This document shows positions 10,218 through 24,214 of a DNA stretch of 64,000 nt, in pieces. Below the pieces are notes generated by a model that searched no databases, had not been told where the DNA came from, and saw only the letters and a program-made list of their open reading frames with translations. Made by a program: the position numbers and the translations under genes. The first letter of the stretch is position 1. Each line of letters opens with the position of its first letter. Source of the DNA: Hyperoodon ampullatus (Eukaryota > Chordata > Mammalia > Artiodactyla > Ziphiidae); assembly GCA_949752795.1 (NCBI GenBank), contig CATKHW010000549.1, forward strand, positions 372,001-436,000. Direction: 5' to 3'.

Positions 10218-11955
10218 CTTGGCCAAAAAGGGCGTATGCATTTTCTCCTGAATATATTCAGGAGAAAACGCATACGCCCTTTTTGGCCAAGCAAGCAAGC
10301 GGGCAATGCAAATCTGCACTACAAAGGAGTATCACTTCCCACCGGTCAAAAGGGACATCCACAAAATGTGTAAAAACCAGAAAGGCAAGACAGGCCCTGG
10401 AGAACAGGGAGCCTTGTTATGCTGATGGGCGGGATGTAAATTGCCAACTGCCACTCTGGAGGGGTAAATTGTGTTCCCTAAAACAAGTAAAGAACAGAGC
10501 TACAGAGCCAAGGGCACTTCCAGTCTAGGGAATATACCTTGGGAAAACTGAAAATCAATAAGACAGAGCCACCCCAAAATTTAGGGCTGCACTGCTTACA
10601 AGGACCTCAACTTGGGTACACCTTAAATATCCCAGGAAATATAAAAATGGTTCAAAATATTGTGGTACTTACGTACGATGGAATATCCCTCAGCCATGAA
10701 ATCAATGTCATAAGACCAGTAGCAGCAAAATGGGTGGATTCAGGTACGATGATTCTAAGTGAAATAAGTCACACAGAAAAAGAAACTTATCATAAGATAT
10801 CACTTATGAAGATCCTGTAAACATGGCTACACTTGAACTGAGTTATTAAAGAGAAGAGTGTCTCACATTTAGAAAACACTCTTATGCCTGCTTAAGGGGG
10901 AAGGAGAGGTGGGGTGATGCATAAAACCAGAGTTTGCTATAAGCACATGTACCGTTCCAAAAACCAACTATGGAATAGACAAGACCTACACCTTCCTCAG
11001 TGAAAGGGACTCAAAACCCCATATTTCCCGCAGAGGAATATATCTGGCTAGTAAGAATCTTAAAACCTATGTATTGATATGTCTCCGTGAGGGAATCAAG
11101 TGTGTCTAGACTGGCATAAACATGGCAGCGAGAATCAGCTCAAACCCACTATAAAAAGGAATTTCAAAAACAAAACAAAAAACTGGGAAATTCTTTACAA
11201 TTCCTTCAGGGTCTCTGATGAAACCTGGAATGGCCCTATCTACAATGACAGATGGATGTGGCATAAGGAGGGATACTTTGGACTGAGAGGATTGGTGAGA
11301 TTGGGTGAGCAAATGCAGACACTTTAAAGCACAAATACCTGGCACCCATTCCATGGGTCACAACTCTCCAGGTTGAAGGGAATATTACTACAGCTATAAC
11401 ATGTACAGGAAACCTAGAGAACGGACACACTGTGAATACGAAAGGTTTCTAAAACTCTACGAATAGTCGCTCTCCTGGAACTCCGGTTTGACTTTCCATT
11501 TGCTTTACTATAAACCTCCCAACTTGGAGAGACAGCCCCTTTAACCTCCTGGTTCGCACAGGTTGCCAATTTGGCAGAGGATGAAAGGGAAGAGGGAGAA
11601 CCAATGAGAGAGTAGCTGTTAGGCACTTGGACGGGCACATATCACTGTAATTTCCCAGCAGGAAGAAGAATTATCCAAAGTCTCAGCCCCCTACCGGGAA
11701 CCAGCATAGGTCCTGAACCAAAATTTTGGACTTGCGGTCAGCTCACCAAAAACGAGTTGAAAAATGGAGCTCAGGGGCACAGCAATTCACAAACTGGCCG
11801 AGTAATAAAGGACAACTATCGTCCAAAAATCTGTTGAGGGAAGGCAACGAGGCGGACTTGAAAGCGAGGCAGAATAGCAGGAAACAGATTTCAAGAGGTA
11901 CGTTGGAATCGCCTTTAAAGCACAGGAAGAGGGGCACAACTTCGACAATGATGCA
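10218..11955 (+). repeat. Satellite unit g1
   Basis: 1,738 bp. The opening palindrome has one mismatch, a CpG-to-CpA change (GTATGCATTTT). Class markers are GGAGGGGTAAATTG, GAGTTATTAAAGAGAAG, an A-rich tail one A shorter than usual, and GTCGCTCTCCTGGAACTCC. The 93-codon L1 frame 10539-10820 is open. Confidence 0.93.
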
Positions 11956-13693
11956 CTGGGCCAAAAAGGGCGTATGCGTTTTCTCCTGAATATATTCAGG
12001 AGAAAACGCATACGCCCTTTTTGGCCAAGCAAGCAAGCGGGCAATGCAAATCTGCACTACAAAGTAGTATCACATCCCACCGGTCAAAAGGGACATCCAC
12101 AAAATGTGTAAAAACCAGAAAGGCAAGACAGGCCCTGGAGAACAGGGAGCCTTGTTATGCTGATGGGCCGGATGTAAATTGCCAACTGCCGCTCTTGAGG
12201 CGTACATTGTGTTCCCTAAAACAAGTAAAGAACAGAGCTACAGAGCCAAGGGCACTTCCAGTCTAGGGAATATACCTTGGGAAAACTGAAAATCAATAAG
12301 ACAGAGCCACCCCAAAATTTAATGCTGCACTGCTTACAAGGACCTCAACTTGGGTACACATTAAATATCCCAGGAAATATTAAAATGGTTCAAAAAATTT
12401 TGGTACCTACGTACGATGGAATATCCCTCAGCCATGAAATCAATGTCATAAGACCAGTAGCAGCAAAATGGGTGGATTCAGGTACGATGATTCTAAGTGA
12501 AATAAGTCACACAGAAAAAGAAACTTATCATAAGATATCACTTATGAAGATCCTGTAAACATGGCTACACTTGAACTGAGTTAGGAAAGAGAACAGAGTC
12601 TGACATTTAGAAAACACTCTTATGCCTGCTTAAGGGGGAAGGAGAGGTTGGGTGATGCATAAAACCAGAGTTTGATATAAGCACAGGTACCGTTCCAAAA
12701 ACCAACTATGGAATAGACAAGACCTACACCTTCCTCAGTGAATGGGACTCAAAACCCCATATTTCCCGCAGAGGAATATATCTGACTAGTAAGGATCTTA
12801 AAACCTATGTATTGATATGTCTCCGTAAGGGAATCAAGTGTGTCTACACTGGCATAAACATGGCAGCGAGAATCAGCTCAAACCCACTATAAAAATGAAT
12901 TTCAAAAACAAAACAAAAAAACTGGGAAATTCTTTACAATTCCTTCAGGGTCTCTGATGAAACCTGGAATGACCCTATCTACATTGACAGCTGGATGTGG
13001 CATAAGGAGGGACACTTGGGACTGAGACGATTGTTGAGATTGTGTGAGCAAATGCAGACCCATTAAAGCACAAATGCCTGGCACACATTCCATGGGTCCC
13101 AACTCTCGAGGTTGAAGGGAATATTACTACAGCTATAACATGTACGGGAAACCTAGAGAACGGACACACTGTGAATACGAAAGGTTTCTAAAACTCAACG
13201 AATAGTCCCTCTCCTGGTGCTCCAGTTTTATTTTCCATCTGCTTTACTATCAACCTCCCAACTTGGAGAGACAGCCCCTTTAACCTCCTGGTTCGCACAG
13301 GTTTCCAATTTGGCAGAGGATGAAAGGGAAGAGGGAGAACCAATGAGAGAGTAGCTGTTAGGCATTTGGACGGGCACATATCACTGTAATTTCCCGGCAG
13401 GAAGAAGAATTAACCAAAGTCTCAACCCCCACCGGGGACCAGCAGAGGTCCTGAACCAAAATGTTGGACTTGCGGTCAGCTCACCAAAAACGAGTTGAAA
13501 AATGGAGCTCAGGGGCACAGCAATTCACAAACTGGCCAAGTAATAAAAGACAACTATCGTCCAAAAATCTGTTGAGGGAAGGCAACGAGGTGGACTTGAA
13601 AGCGAGGCAGAATAGCAGGAAACAGATTTCAAGAGGTACGTTGGAATCGCCTTTAAAGCACAGGAAGAGGGGCACAACTTCGACAATGATGCA
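11956..13693 (+). repeat. Satellite unit h1
   Basis: 1,738 bp. The opening palindrome has one mismatch in its outermost part (CTGGGCC instead of CTTGGCC). Class markers are GTAGTATCACATCCC, TTTAATGCTGC, ACAGAGTCTGACATT and CAGTTTTATTTTCC. The 93-codon L1 frame 12277-12558 is open. Confidence 0.93.
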
Positions 13694-13767
13694 CTTGGCC
13701 AAAAAGGGCGTATGCGTTTTCTCCTGAATATATTCAGGAGAAAACGCATACGCCCTTTTTGGCCAAG
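13694..13767. repeat. Perfect 74-bp palindrome (opens i1)
   Basis: All 37 pairs match on reading both arms. Confidence 0.93.
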
Positions 13768-15431
13768 CAAGCAAGCGGGCAATGCAAATCCGCACTACAA
13801 AGAAGTATCACTTCCCACTGGTCAAAAGGGACATCCACAAAATGTGTAAAAACCAGAAAGGCAAGACAGGCCCTGGAGAACAGGGAGCCTTGTTATGCTG
13901 ATGGGCGGGATGTAAATTGCCAACTGTCTCTGTGGAGGAGTACATTGTGTTCCCTAAAACAAGTAAAGAACAGAGCTACAGAGCCAAGGGCACTTCCAGT
14001 CTGGGGAATATACCTTGGGAAAACTGAAAATCAATAAGACAGAGCCACCCCAAAATTTAGGGCTGCACTGCTTACAAGGATCTCAACTTGGGTTCACCTT
14101 AAATATCCCAGGAAATATAAAAATGGTTCAAAAAATTGTGGTACTTACGTACGATGGAATATCCCTCAGCCATGAAATCAATGTCATAAGACCAGTAGCA
14201 GCAAAATGGGTGGATTCAGGTACGATGATTCTAAGTGAAATAAGTCACACAGAAAAAGAAACTTATCATAAGATATCACTTATGAAGGTCCTGTAAACAT
14301 GGCTACATTTGAACTGAGTTAGGAAAGAGAACAGTGTCTCACATTTAGAAAACACTCTTATGCCTGCTTAAGGGGGAAGGAGAGGTTGGGTGATGCATAA
14401 AACCAGAGTTTGATATAAGCACAGGTACCGTTCCAAAAACCAACTATGGAATAGACAAGACCTACACCTTCCTCAGTGACAGGGACTCAAAACCCCATAT
14501 TTCCCGCAGAGGAATATATCTGACTAGTAAGGATCTTAAAACCTATGTATTGATATGTCTCCGTAAGGGAATCAAGTGTGTCTACACTGGCATAAACATG
14601 GCAGCGAGAATCAGCTCAAACCCACTATAAAAAGGAATTTCAAAAACAAAACAAAAAAACTGGGAAATTCTTTACAATTCCTTCAGGGTCTCTGATGAAA
14701 CCTGGAATGACCCTATCTACAATGACAGCTGGATGTGGCATAAGGAGGGACACTTGGGACTGAGACGATTGGTGAGATTGGGTGAGCAAATGCAGACCCA
14801 TTAAAGCACAAATGCCTGGCACCCATTCCATGGGTCCCAACTCTCCAGGTTGAAGGGAATATTACTACAGCTATAACATGTACGGGAAACCTAGAGAACG
14901 GACACACTGTGAATACGAAAGGTTTCTAAAACTCAACGAATAGTCCCTCTCCTGGTGCTCCGGTTTGACTTTCCATCTGCTTTACTATCAACCTCCCAAC
15001 TTGGAGAGACAGCCCCTGTAACCTCCTGGTTCTCACAGGTTTCCAATTGGGCAGAGGATGAAACGGAAGAGGGAGAACCAATGAGAGAGTAGCTGTTAGG
15101 CATTTGGACGGGCACATATCACTGTAATTTCCCGGCAGGAAGAAGAATTAACCAAAGTCTCAACCCCCACTGGGGACCAGCAGAGGTCCTGAACCAAAAT
15201 GTTGGACTTGCGGTCAGCTCACCAAAAACGAGTTGAACAATGGAGCTAATGGGCACAGCAATTCACAAACTGGCCGAGTAATAAAGGACAACTATCGTCC
15301 AAAAATCTGTTGAGGGAAGGCAACGAGGGGGACTTGAGAGCGAGGCAGAATAGCAGGAAACAGATTTCAAGAGGTACGTTGGAATCGCCTTTAAAGCACA
15401 GGAAGAGGGGCACAACTTCGACAATGATGCA
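13694..15431 (+). repeat. Satellite unit i1
   Basis: 1,738 bp, opening with a perfect palindrome. Class markers are CAACTGTCTCTGTGGAGG, CAATTGGGCAGAGG with GATGAAACGG, and AACAATGGAGCTAATGGGC near 15236. The 93-codon L1 frame 14015-14296 is open. Confidence 0.93.
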
Positions 15432-17170
15432 CTTGGCCAAAAAGGGCGTATGCGTTTTGTCCTGAATATATTCAGGAGAAAACGCATACGCCCTTTTTGT
15501 CCAAGCAAGCAAGCGGGCAATGCAAATCTGCACTACAAAGAAGTATCACTTCCCACCGGTCAAAAGGGAAATCCACAATATGTGTAAAAACCAGAAAGGC
15601 AAGACAGGCACTGGAGAACAGGCAGCCTTGTTATGCTGATGGGCGGGATGTAAATTGCCAACTGCCTCTCTGGAGGAGTTCATTGTGTTCTCTAAAACAA
15701 GTAAAGAACAGAGCTACAGAGCCAAGGGCACTTCCATTCTAGGGAATATACCTTGGGAAAACTGAAAATCAATAAGACAGAGCCACCCCAAAATTTAGGG
15801 CTGCAATGCTTACAAGGACCTCAACTTGGGTACAGCTTAAATATCCCAGGAAATATAAAAATGGTTCAAAAAATTGTGGTACTTACGTACGATGGAATAT
15901 CCCTCAGCCATGAAATCAATGTCATAAGACCAGTAGCAGCAAAATGGGTGGATTCAGGTACGATGATTCTAAGTGAAATAAGTCACAGAGAAAAAGAAAC
16001 TTATCATAAGATATCACTTATGAAGATCCTGTAAACATGGCTACACTTGAATTGAGTTAGGAAAGAGAACAGTGTCTCACATTTAGAAAACACTCTTATG
16101 CCTGCTTAAGGGGGAAGGAGAGGTGGGGTGATGCATAAACCCAGAGTTTGATATAAGCAGAGGTACCGTTCCAAAAACCAACTATGGAATAGACAAGACT
16201 TACAACTTCCTCAGTGAAAGGGACTCAAAACCCCATATTTCCCGCATATGAATATATCTGACTAGTAAGAATCTTAAAACCTATGTATTGATATGTCTCC
16301 ATAAGGGAATGAAGTGTTTCTACACTGGCATAAACATGGCAGCGAGAATCAGCTCAAACCCACTATAAAAAGGAATTTCAAAAACAAAACAAAAAAACTG
16401 GGAAATTCTTTACAATTCCTTCAGGGTCTCTGATGAAACCTGGAATGACACTATGTACAATGACAGATGGATGTTGCATAAGGAGGGACACTTGGGACTG
16501 AGACGATTGGTGAGATTGGGTGAGCAAATGCAGACCCTTTAAAGCACAAAGGCCTGGCACCCATTCCATGCGTCACAACTCTCCAGGTTGAAGGGAATAT
16601 TACTATAGCTATAACATGTACGGGAAACCTAGAGAACGGACACACTGTGAATACGAAAGGTTTCTAAAACTCAACGAATAGTCCCTCTCCTGGTGCTCCG
16701 GTTTGACTTTCCATCTGATTTACTATCAACTTCCCAACTTGGAGAGACAGGCCCTTTAACATCCTGGTTCGCACAGGTTGCCAATTTGGCAGAGGATGAA
16801 AGGGAAGAGGGAGAACCAATGAGAGAGTAGCTGTTAGGCATTTGGACGGGCACATATCACTCTAACTTCCCGGCAGGAAGAAGAATTAACCAAAGTCTCA
16901 GCCCCCCACCGGGAACCAGCATAAGTCCTGAACCAAAATTTTGGACTTGCAGTCAGCTCACCAAAAACGAGTTGAAAAATGGAGCTCAGGGGCACAGCAA
17001 TTCACAAACTGGCCGAGTAATAAAGGACAACTATCGTCCAAAAATCTGTTGAGGGAAGGCAACGAGGCGGACTTGAAAGCGAGGCAGAATAGCAGGAAAC
17101 AGATTTCAAGAGGTACGTTGGAATCGCCTTTAAAGCACAGGAAGAGGGGCACAACTTCGACAATGATGCA
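15432..17170 (+). repeat. Satellite unit j1
   Basis: 1,739 bp. The opening palindrome has two mismatched pairs (TTTTGTCC on the left, TTTGTCCAAG on the right). Class markers are ATCCACAATATG, ACAGGCAGCC and TATGTACAATGACAGATGG. From about 16975 its right end matches the end of l1, the left limit of the k-l duplication. Class j is absent from copy 2. Confidence 0.92.
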
Positions 17171-18909
17171 CTTGGCCAAAAAGTGCGTATGCGTTTTCTC
17201 TTGAATATATTCAGGAGAAAACGCATAGGCCCTTTTTGGCCAAGCAAGCAAGCGGGCAATGCAAATCTGCACTACAAAGAAGTATCACTTCCCACCGGTC
17301 AAAAGGGGCATCCACAAAATGTGTAAAAACCAGAAAGGCAAGACAGGCCCTGGAGAACATGGAGCCTTGTTATGCTAATGGGCGGGATGTAAATTGCCAA
17401 CTGCCTCCCTGAAGGAGTGCATTGTGTTCCCTAACACAAGTAAACAACAGAGCTACAGAGCCAAGGGCACTTCCTGTCTAGGGAATATACCTTGGGAAAA
17501 CTGAAAATCAATAAGACAGAGCCACCCCAAAATTTAGGGCTGCACTGCTTACAAGGACCTCAACTTGGGTACACCTTAAATATCCCAGGAAATATAAAAA
17601 TGGTTCAAAAAATTGTGGTACTTACGTACGATGGAATATCGCTCAGCCATGAAATCAATGTCATAAGACCAGTAGCAGCAAAATGGGTGGATTCAGGTAC
17701 GATGATTCTAAGTGAAATAAGTCACAGAGAAAAAGAAACTTATCATAAGATATCACTTATGAAGATCCTGTAAACATGGCTACACTTGAACTGATTTAGG
17801 AAAGAGAACAGTGTCTCACATTTAGAAAACAATCTTATGCCTGCTTAAGGGGGAAGGAGAGGTGGTGTGATGCATAAAACCAGAGCTTGATATAAGCACA
17901 GGTACCGTTCCAAAAACCAACTAAGGAATAGACAAGACCTACACCTTCCTCAGTGAAAGGGACTCAAAACCCCATATTTCCCGCAGAGGAATATATCTGA
18001 CTAGTAAGAATCTTAAAACCTATGTATTGATATGTCTCCGTAAGGGAATCAAGTGTGTCTACACTGGCATAAACATGGCAGCGAGAATCAGCTCAAACCC
18101 ACTATAAAAAGGAATTTCAAAAACAAAACTAAAAAACTGGGAAATTCTTTACAATTCCTTCAGGGTCTCTGATGAAACCTGGAATGACCCTATCTACAAC
18201 AACAGCTGGATGTGGCATAAGGCTGGACACTTGGGACTGAGAGGATTGGTGAGATTGGGTGAGCAAATGCAGACCCATTAAATCACAAATGCCTGGCACC
18301 CATTCCATGGGTCCCAACTCTCCAGGTTGAATGGAATATTACTACAGCTATAACATGTACGGGAAACGTAGAGAACGGACACACTGTGAATACGAATGGT
18401 TTCTAAAACTCAAAGAATAGTCCCTCTCCTGGTGCTCCGGTATGACTTTCCATCTGCTTTACTATCCATCTCCCAACTTGGAGAGACAGCCCCTTTAACC
18501 TCCTGGTTCGCACAGGTTGCCAATTTGGCAGAGGATGAAAGGGAAGAGGGAGATCCAATGAGAGAGTAGCTGTTAGGCATTTGGACGGGAACATATCACT
18601 CTAATTTCCCGGCAGGAAGAAGAATTAACCAAAGTCTCAGCCAGCCAACGGGAACCAGCATAGATCTTGAACCAAAATTTTGGACATGCGGTCAGCTCAC
18701 AAAAAACGAGTTGAAAAATGGACCTAAAGGGCACAGCAATTCATAAACTGGCAGAGTAATAAAGGACAACTATCCTCCAAAAATCTGTTCAGTGAAGGCA
18801 AAGGGGTGGACTTGAAAGTGATGCAGAATAGCAGGAAACAGATTTCAAGAGGTACGTTGGAATCGCCTTTAAAGCACAGGAAGAGGGGCACAACTTTGAC
18901 AATGATGCA
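17171..18909 (+). repeat. Satellite unit k1
   Basis: 1,739 bp. The opening palindrome has three mismatched pairs (AAGTGCG, CTCTTGAA and CATAGGCC). Markers are CTCCCTGAAGG, AACTAAGGAATAG and CAGCCAGCCAACGG. It is nearly identical to m1, 3,478 bp downstream. Confidence 0.92.
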
Positions 18910-20648
18910 CTTGGCCAAAAAGGGCGTATGCGTTTTCTCCTGAATATATTCAGTAGAATACGCATACGCCCTTTTTGGCCAAGCAAGCAAGCGGGCAATG
19001 CAAATCTGCACTACAAAGAGGTATCACTTCCCACCGGTCAAAAGGGACATCCACAAAATGTGTAAAAACCAGAAAGGCAAGACAGGCCCTGGAGAACAGG
19101 GAGCCTTGTTATGCTTATGGGCGTGATGTACATTGCCAACTGCCTCTCTGGAGGAGTGCATTGTGTTCCCTAAAACAAGTAAACAACAGAGCTTCAGAGC
19201 CAAGGGCACTTCCAGTCTAGGGAATATACCTTGGGAAAACTGAAAATCAATAAGACAGAGCCACCCCAAAATTTAGCGCTGCACTGCTTACAAGGACCTC
19301 AACTTGGGTCCACCTTAAATATCCCAGGAAATATAAAAATGGTTCAAAAATTTGTGGTACTTACGTACGATGGAATATCCCTCAGCCATGAAATCAATGT
19401 CATAAGACCAGTAGCAGCAAAATGGGTGGATTCAGGTACGATGATTCTAAGTGAAATAAGTCACACAGAAAAAGAAACTTATCATAAGATATCACTTATG
19501 AAGATCCTGTAAACATGGCTACACTTGAATTGAGTTAGGAAAGAGAACAGTGTCTCACATTTAGAAAACACTCTTATGCCTGCTTAAGGGGGAAGGAGAG
19601 GTGGGGTGATGCATAAAACCCGAGTTTGATATAAGCACAGGTTCCGTTCCAAAAACCAACTATGGAATAGACAAGACATACAACTTCCTCAGTGAAAGGG
19701 ACTCAAAATCCCATATTTCCCGCAGAGGAATATATCTGACTAGTAAGAATCTTAAAACCTATGTATTGATATGTCTCCGTAAGGGAATCAAGTGTGTCTA
19801 AACTGGCATATAAATCTCAGCGAGGATCAGTTCAAACCCACTATAAAAAGGAATTTCAAAAACAAAACAAAAAAACTGGGAAATTCTTTACAATTCCTTC
19901 AGGGTCTCTGATGAAACCTGTAATGACCCTAACTACAACGACAGCTGGATGTGGCATAAGGCTGGACACTTCGGACTGAGAGGATTGGTGAGATTGGGTG
20001 AGCAATTGCAGACCCTTTAAAGCAATAATGCATGGCACCCATTCCATGGGTCCCAACTCTCCAGGTTAAAGGGAATATTACTACAGCTATAACATGTACG
20101 GGAAACCTAGAGAACGGACACACTGTGAATACGAAAGGTTTCTAAAACTCAACGAATAGTCCCTCTCCTGGTGCTCCGGTTTGACTTTCCATCTGCTTTA
20201 CTATCAACCTCCCAACTTGGAGAGACAGCCCCTTTAACCTCCTGGTTCGCACAGGTTGCCAATTTGGCAGAGGATGAAAGGGAAGAGGGAGAACCAATGA
20301 GAGAGTAGCTGTTAGGCATTTGGACGGGCACATATCACTCTAATTTACCGGTAGGAAGAAGAATAAACCAAAGTCTCATCCACCCAACGGGAACCAGCAT
20401 AGGTCCTGAACCAAAATTTTGGACATGCGGTCAGCTCACAAAAAACGAGTTGAAAAATGGAGCTCAGGGGCACAGCAATTCACAAACTGGCCGAGTAATA
20501 AAGGACAACTATCGTCCAAAAATCTGTTGAGGGAAGGCAACGAGGCGGACTTGAAAGCGAGGCAGAATAGCAGGAAACAGATTTCAAGAGGTACGTTGGA
20601 ATCGCCTTTAAAGCACAGGAAGAGGGGCACAACTTCGACAATGATGCA
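18910..20648 (+). repeat. Satellite unit l1
   Basis: 1,739 bp. The opening palindrome has two mismatches in the right arm (CAGTAGAATACGC). Markers are TGGGCGTGATGTACATTGCC and GGCATATAAATCTCAGCG, and TTACCGGTAGGAAG near 20344. It is nearly identical to n1. The 93-codon L1 frame 19231-19512 is open. Confidence 0.92.
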
Positions 20649-22387
20649 CTTGGCCAAAAAGTGCGTATGCCTTTTCTCTTGAATATATTCAGGAGAAAAC
20701 GCATAGGCCCTTTTTGGCCAAGCAAGCAAGCGGGCAATGCAAATCTGCACTACAAAGAAGTATCACTTCCCACCGGTCAAAAGGGGCATCCACAAAATGT
20801 GTAAAAACCAGAAAGGCAAGACAGGCCCTGGAGAACAGGGAGCCTTGTTATGCTAATGGGCGGGATGTAAATTGCCAACTGCCTCCCTGAAGGAGTGCAT
20901 TGTGTTCCCTAACACAAGTAAACAACAGAGCTACAGAGCCAAGGGCACTTCCTGTCTAGGGAATATACCTTGGGAAAACTGAAAATCAATAAGACAGAGC
21001 CACCCCAAAATTTAGGGCTGCACTGCTTACAAGGACCTCAACTTGGGTACACCTTAAATATCCCAGGAAATATAAAAATGGTTCAAAAAATTGTGGTACT
21101 TACGTACGATGGAATATCGCTCAGCCATGAAATCAATGTCATAAGACCAGTAGCAGCAAAATGGGTGGATTCAGGTACGATGATTCTAAGTGAAATAAGT
21201 CACAGAGAAAAAGAAACTTATCATAAGATATCACTTATGAAGTTCCTGTAAACATGGCTACACTTGAACTGATTTAGGAAAGAGAACAGTGTCTCACATT
21301 TAGAAAACAATCTTATGCCTGCTTAAGGGGGAAGGAGAGGTGGTGTGATGCATAAAACCAGAGCTTGATATAAGCACAGGTACCGTTCCAAAAACCAACT
21401 AAGGAATAGACAAGACCTACACCTTCCTCAGTGAAAGGGACTCAAAACCCCATATTTCCCGCAGAGGAATATATCTGACTAGTAAGAATCTTAAAACCTA
21501 TGTATTGATATGTCTCCGTAAGGGAATCAAGTGTGTCTACACTGGCATAAACATGGCAGCGAGAATCAGCTCAAACCCACTATAAAAAGGAATTTCAAAA
21601 ACAAAACTAAAAAACTGGGAAATTCTTTACAATTCCTTCAGGGTCTCTGATGAAACCTGGAATGACCCTATCTACAACAACAGCTGGATATGGCATAAGG
21701 CTGGACACTTGGGACTGAGAGGATTGGTGAGATTGGGTGAGCAAATGCAGACCCATTAAATCACAAATGCCTGGCACCCATTCCATGGGTCCCAACTCTC
21801 CAGGTTGAATGGAATATTACTACAGCTATAACATGTACGGGAAACGTAGAGAACGGACACACTGTGAATACGAATGGTTTCTAAAACTCAAAGAATAGTC
21901 CCTCTCCTGGTGCTCCGGTATGACTTTCCATCTGCTTTACTATCCATCTCCCAACTTGGAGAGACAGCCCCTTTAACCTCCTGGTTCGCACAGGTTGCCA
22001 ATTTGGCAGAGGATGAAAGGGAAGAGGGAGATCCAATGAGAGAGTAGCTGTTAGGCATTTGGACGGGAACATATCACTCTAATTTCCCGGCAGGAAGAAG
22101 AATTAACCAAAGTCTCAGCCAGCCAACGGGAACCAGCATAGATCTTGAACCAAAATTTTGGACATGCGGTCAGCTCACAAAAAACGAGTTGAAAAATGGA
22201 CCTAAAGGGCACAGCAATTCATAAACTGGCAGAGTAATAAAGGACAACTATCCTCCAAAAATCTGTTCAGTGAAGGCAAAGGGGTGGACTTGAAAGTGAT
22301 GCAGAATAGCAGGAAACAGATTTCAAGAGGTACGTTGGAATCGCCTTTAAAGCACAGGAAGAGGGGCACAACTTTGACAATGATGCA
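20649..22387 (+). repeat. Satellite unit m1 (duplicate of k1)
   Basis: 1,739 bp. It shares all k1 markers and differs at a handful of sites by eye, for example GCCTTTTC in the palindrome, GAAGTTCCTG for GAAGATCCTG, and CTGGATATGG for CTGGATGTGG. The palindrome has four mismatched pairs. Confidence 0.92.
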
Positions 22388-24126
22388 CTTGGCCAAAAAG
22401 GGCGTATGCGTTTTCTCCTGAATATATTCAGTAGAATACGCATACGCCCTTTTTGGCCAAGCAAGCAAGCGGGCAATGCAAATCTGCACTACAAAGAGGT
22501 ATCACTTCCCACCGGTCAAAAGGGACATCCACAAAATGTGTAAAAACCAGAAAGGCAAGACAGGCCCTGGAGAACAGGGAGCCTTGTTATGCTTATGGGC
22601 GTGATGTACATTGCCAACTGCCTCTCTGGAGGAGTGCATTGTGTTCCCTAAAACAAGTAAACAACAGAGCTTCAGAGCCAAGGGCACTTCCAGTCTAGGG
22701 AATATACCTTGGGAAAACTGAAAATCAATAAGACAGAGCCACCCCAAAATTTAGCGCTGCACTGCTTACAAGGACCTCAACTTGGGTCCACCTTAAATAT
22801 CCCAGGAAATATAAAAATGGTTCAAAAATTTGTGGTACTTACGTACGATGGAATATCCCTCAGCCATGAAATCAATGTCATAAGACCAGTAGCAGCAAAA
22901 TGGGTGGATTCAGGTACGATGATTCTAAGTGAAATAAGTCACACAGAAAAAGAAACTTATCATAAGATATCACTTATGAAGATCCTGTAAACATGGCTAC
23001 ACTTGAACTGAGTTAGGAAAGAGAACAGTGTCTCACATTTAGAAAACACTCTTATGCCTGCTTAAGGGGGAAGGAGAGGTGGGGTGATGCATAAAACCCG
23101 AGTTTGATATAAGCACAGGTTCCGTTCCAAAAACCAACTATGGAATAGACAAGACATACAACTTCCTCAGTGAAAGGGACTCAAAATCCCATATTTCCCG
23201 CAGAGGAATATATCTGACTAGTAAGAATCTTAAAACCTATGTATTGATATGTCTCCGTAAGGGAATCAAGTGTGTCTAAACTGGCATATAAATCTCAGCG
23301 AGGATCAGTTCAAACCCACTATAAAAAGGAATTTCAAAAACAAAACAAAAAAACTGGGAAATTCTTTACAATTCCTTCAGGGTCTCTGATGAAACCTGTA
23401 ATGACCCTAACTACAACGACAGCTGGATGTGGCATAAGGCTGGACACTTCGGACTGAGAGGATTGGTGAGATTGGGTGAGCAATTGCAGACCCTTTAAAG
23501 CAATAATGCATGGCACCCATTCCATGGGTCCCAACTCTCCAGGTTAAAGGGAATATTACTACAGCTATAACATGTACGGGAAACCTAGAGAACGGACACA
23601 CTGTGAATACGAAAGGTTTCTAAAACTCAACGAATAGTCCCTCTCCTGGTGCTCCGGTTTGACTTTCCATCTGCTTTACTATCAACCTCCCAACTTGGAG
23701 AGACAGCCCCTTTAACCTCCTGGTTCGCACAGGTTGCCAATTTGGCAGAGGATGAAAGGGAAGAGGGAGAACCAATGAGAGAGTAGCTGTTAGGCATTTG
23801 GACGGGCACATATCACTCTAATTTACCGGTAGGAAGAAGAATAAACCAAAGTCTCATCCACCCAACGGGAACCAGCATAGGTCCTGAACCAAAATTTTGG
23901 ACATGCGGTCAGCTCACAAAAAACGAGTTGAAAAATGGAGCTCAGGGGCACAGCAATTCACAAACTGGCCGAGTAATAAAGGACAACTATCGTCCAAAAA
24001 TCTGTTGAGGGAAGGCAACGAGGCGGACTTGAAAGCGAGGCAGAATAGCAGGAAACAGATTTCAAGAGGTACGTTGGAATCACCTTTAAAGCACAGGAAG
24101 AGGGGCACAACTTTGACAATGATGCA
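22388..24126 (+). repeat. Satellite unit n1 (duplicate of l1)
   Basis: 1,739 bp. It is almost identical to l1, including GGCATATAAATCTCAGCG and TTACCGGTAGGAAG. It diverges from l1 only near the right end, from about 24081 (GAATCACC against GAATCGCC). That right end reappears at 48105-48453 in the mosaic unit of copy 2. Confidence 0.92.
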
Positions 24127-24200
24127 CTTGGCCAAAAACGACGTATGCGTTTTCTCCTGAATATATACTGGAGAAAACGCATACGCCCTTTTTGGCCAAG
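24127..24200. repeat. Degenerate palindrome (opens o1)
   Basis: Four mismatched pairs: two in the core (AAACGACGTATG on the left against CATACGCCCTTT on the right) and two beside the centre (CCTGAATA against TATACTGG). The same state is seen at 48454-48527, so this is a class feature and not a sequencing slip. Confidence 0.9.
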
Positions 24201-24214
24201 CAAGCAAGTGGGCA

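Larger units (their letters stand above)
16975..24080 (+). repeat. Near-identical two-unit tandem duplication (k-l, m-n)
   Basis: Positions x and x+3478 match almost base for base from about 16975 to 20602. The differences I noted are few, at about 17191, 17360, 17763, 18210 and 19529. Ordinary neighbouring classes differ far more. The duplication is in register with the 1,739-bp unit and is absent from copy 2, so it is probably recent. Confidence 0.88.
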
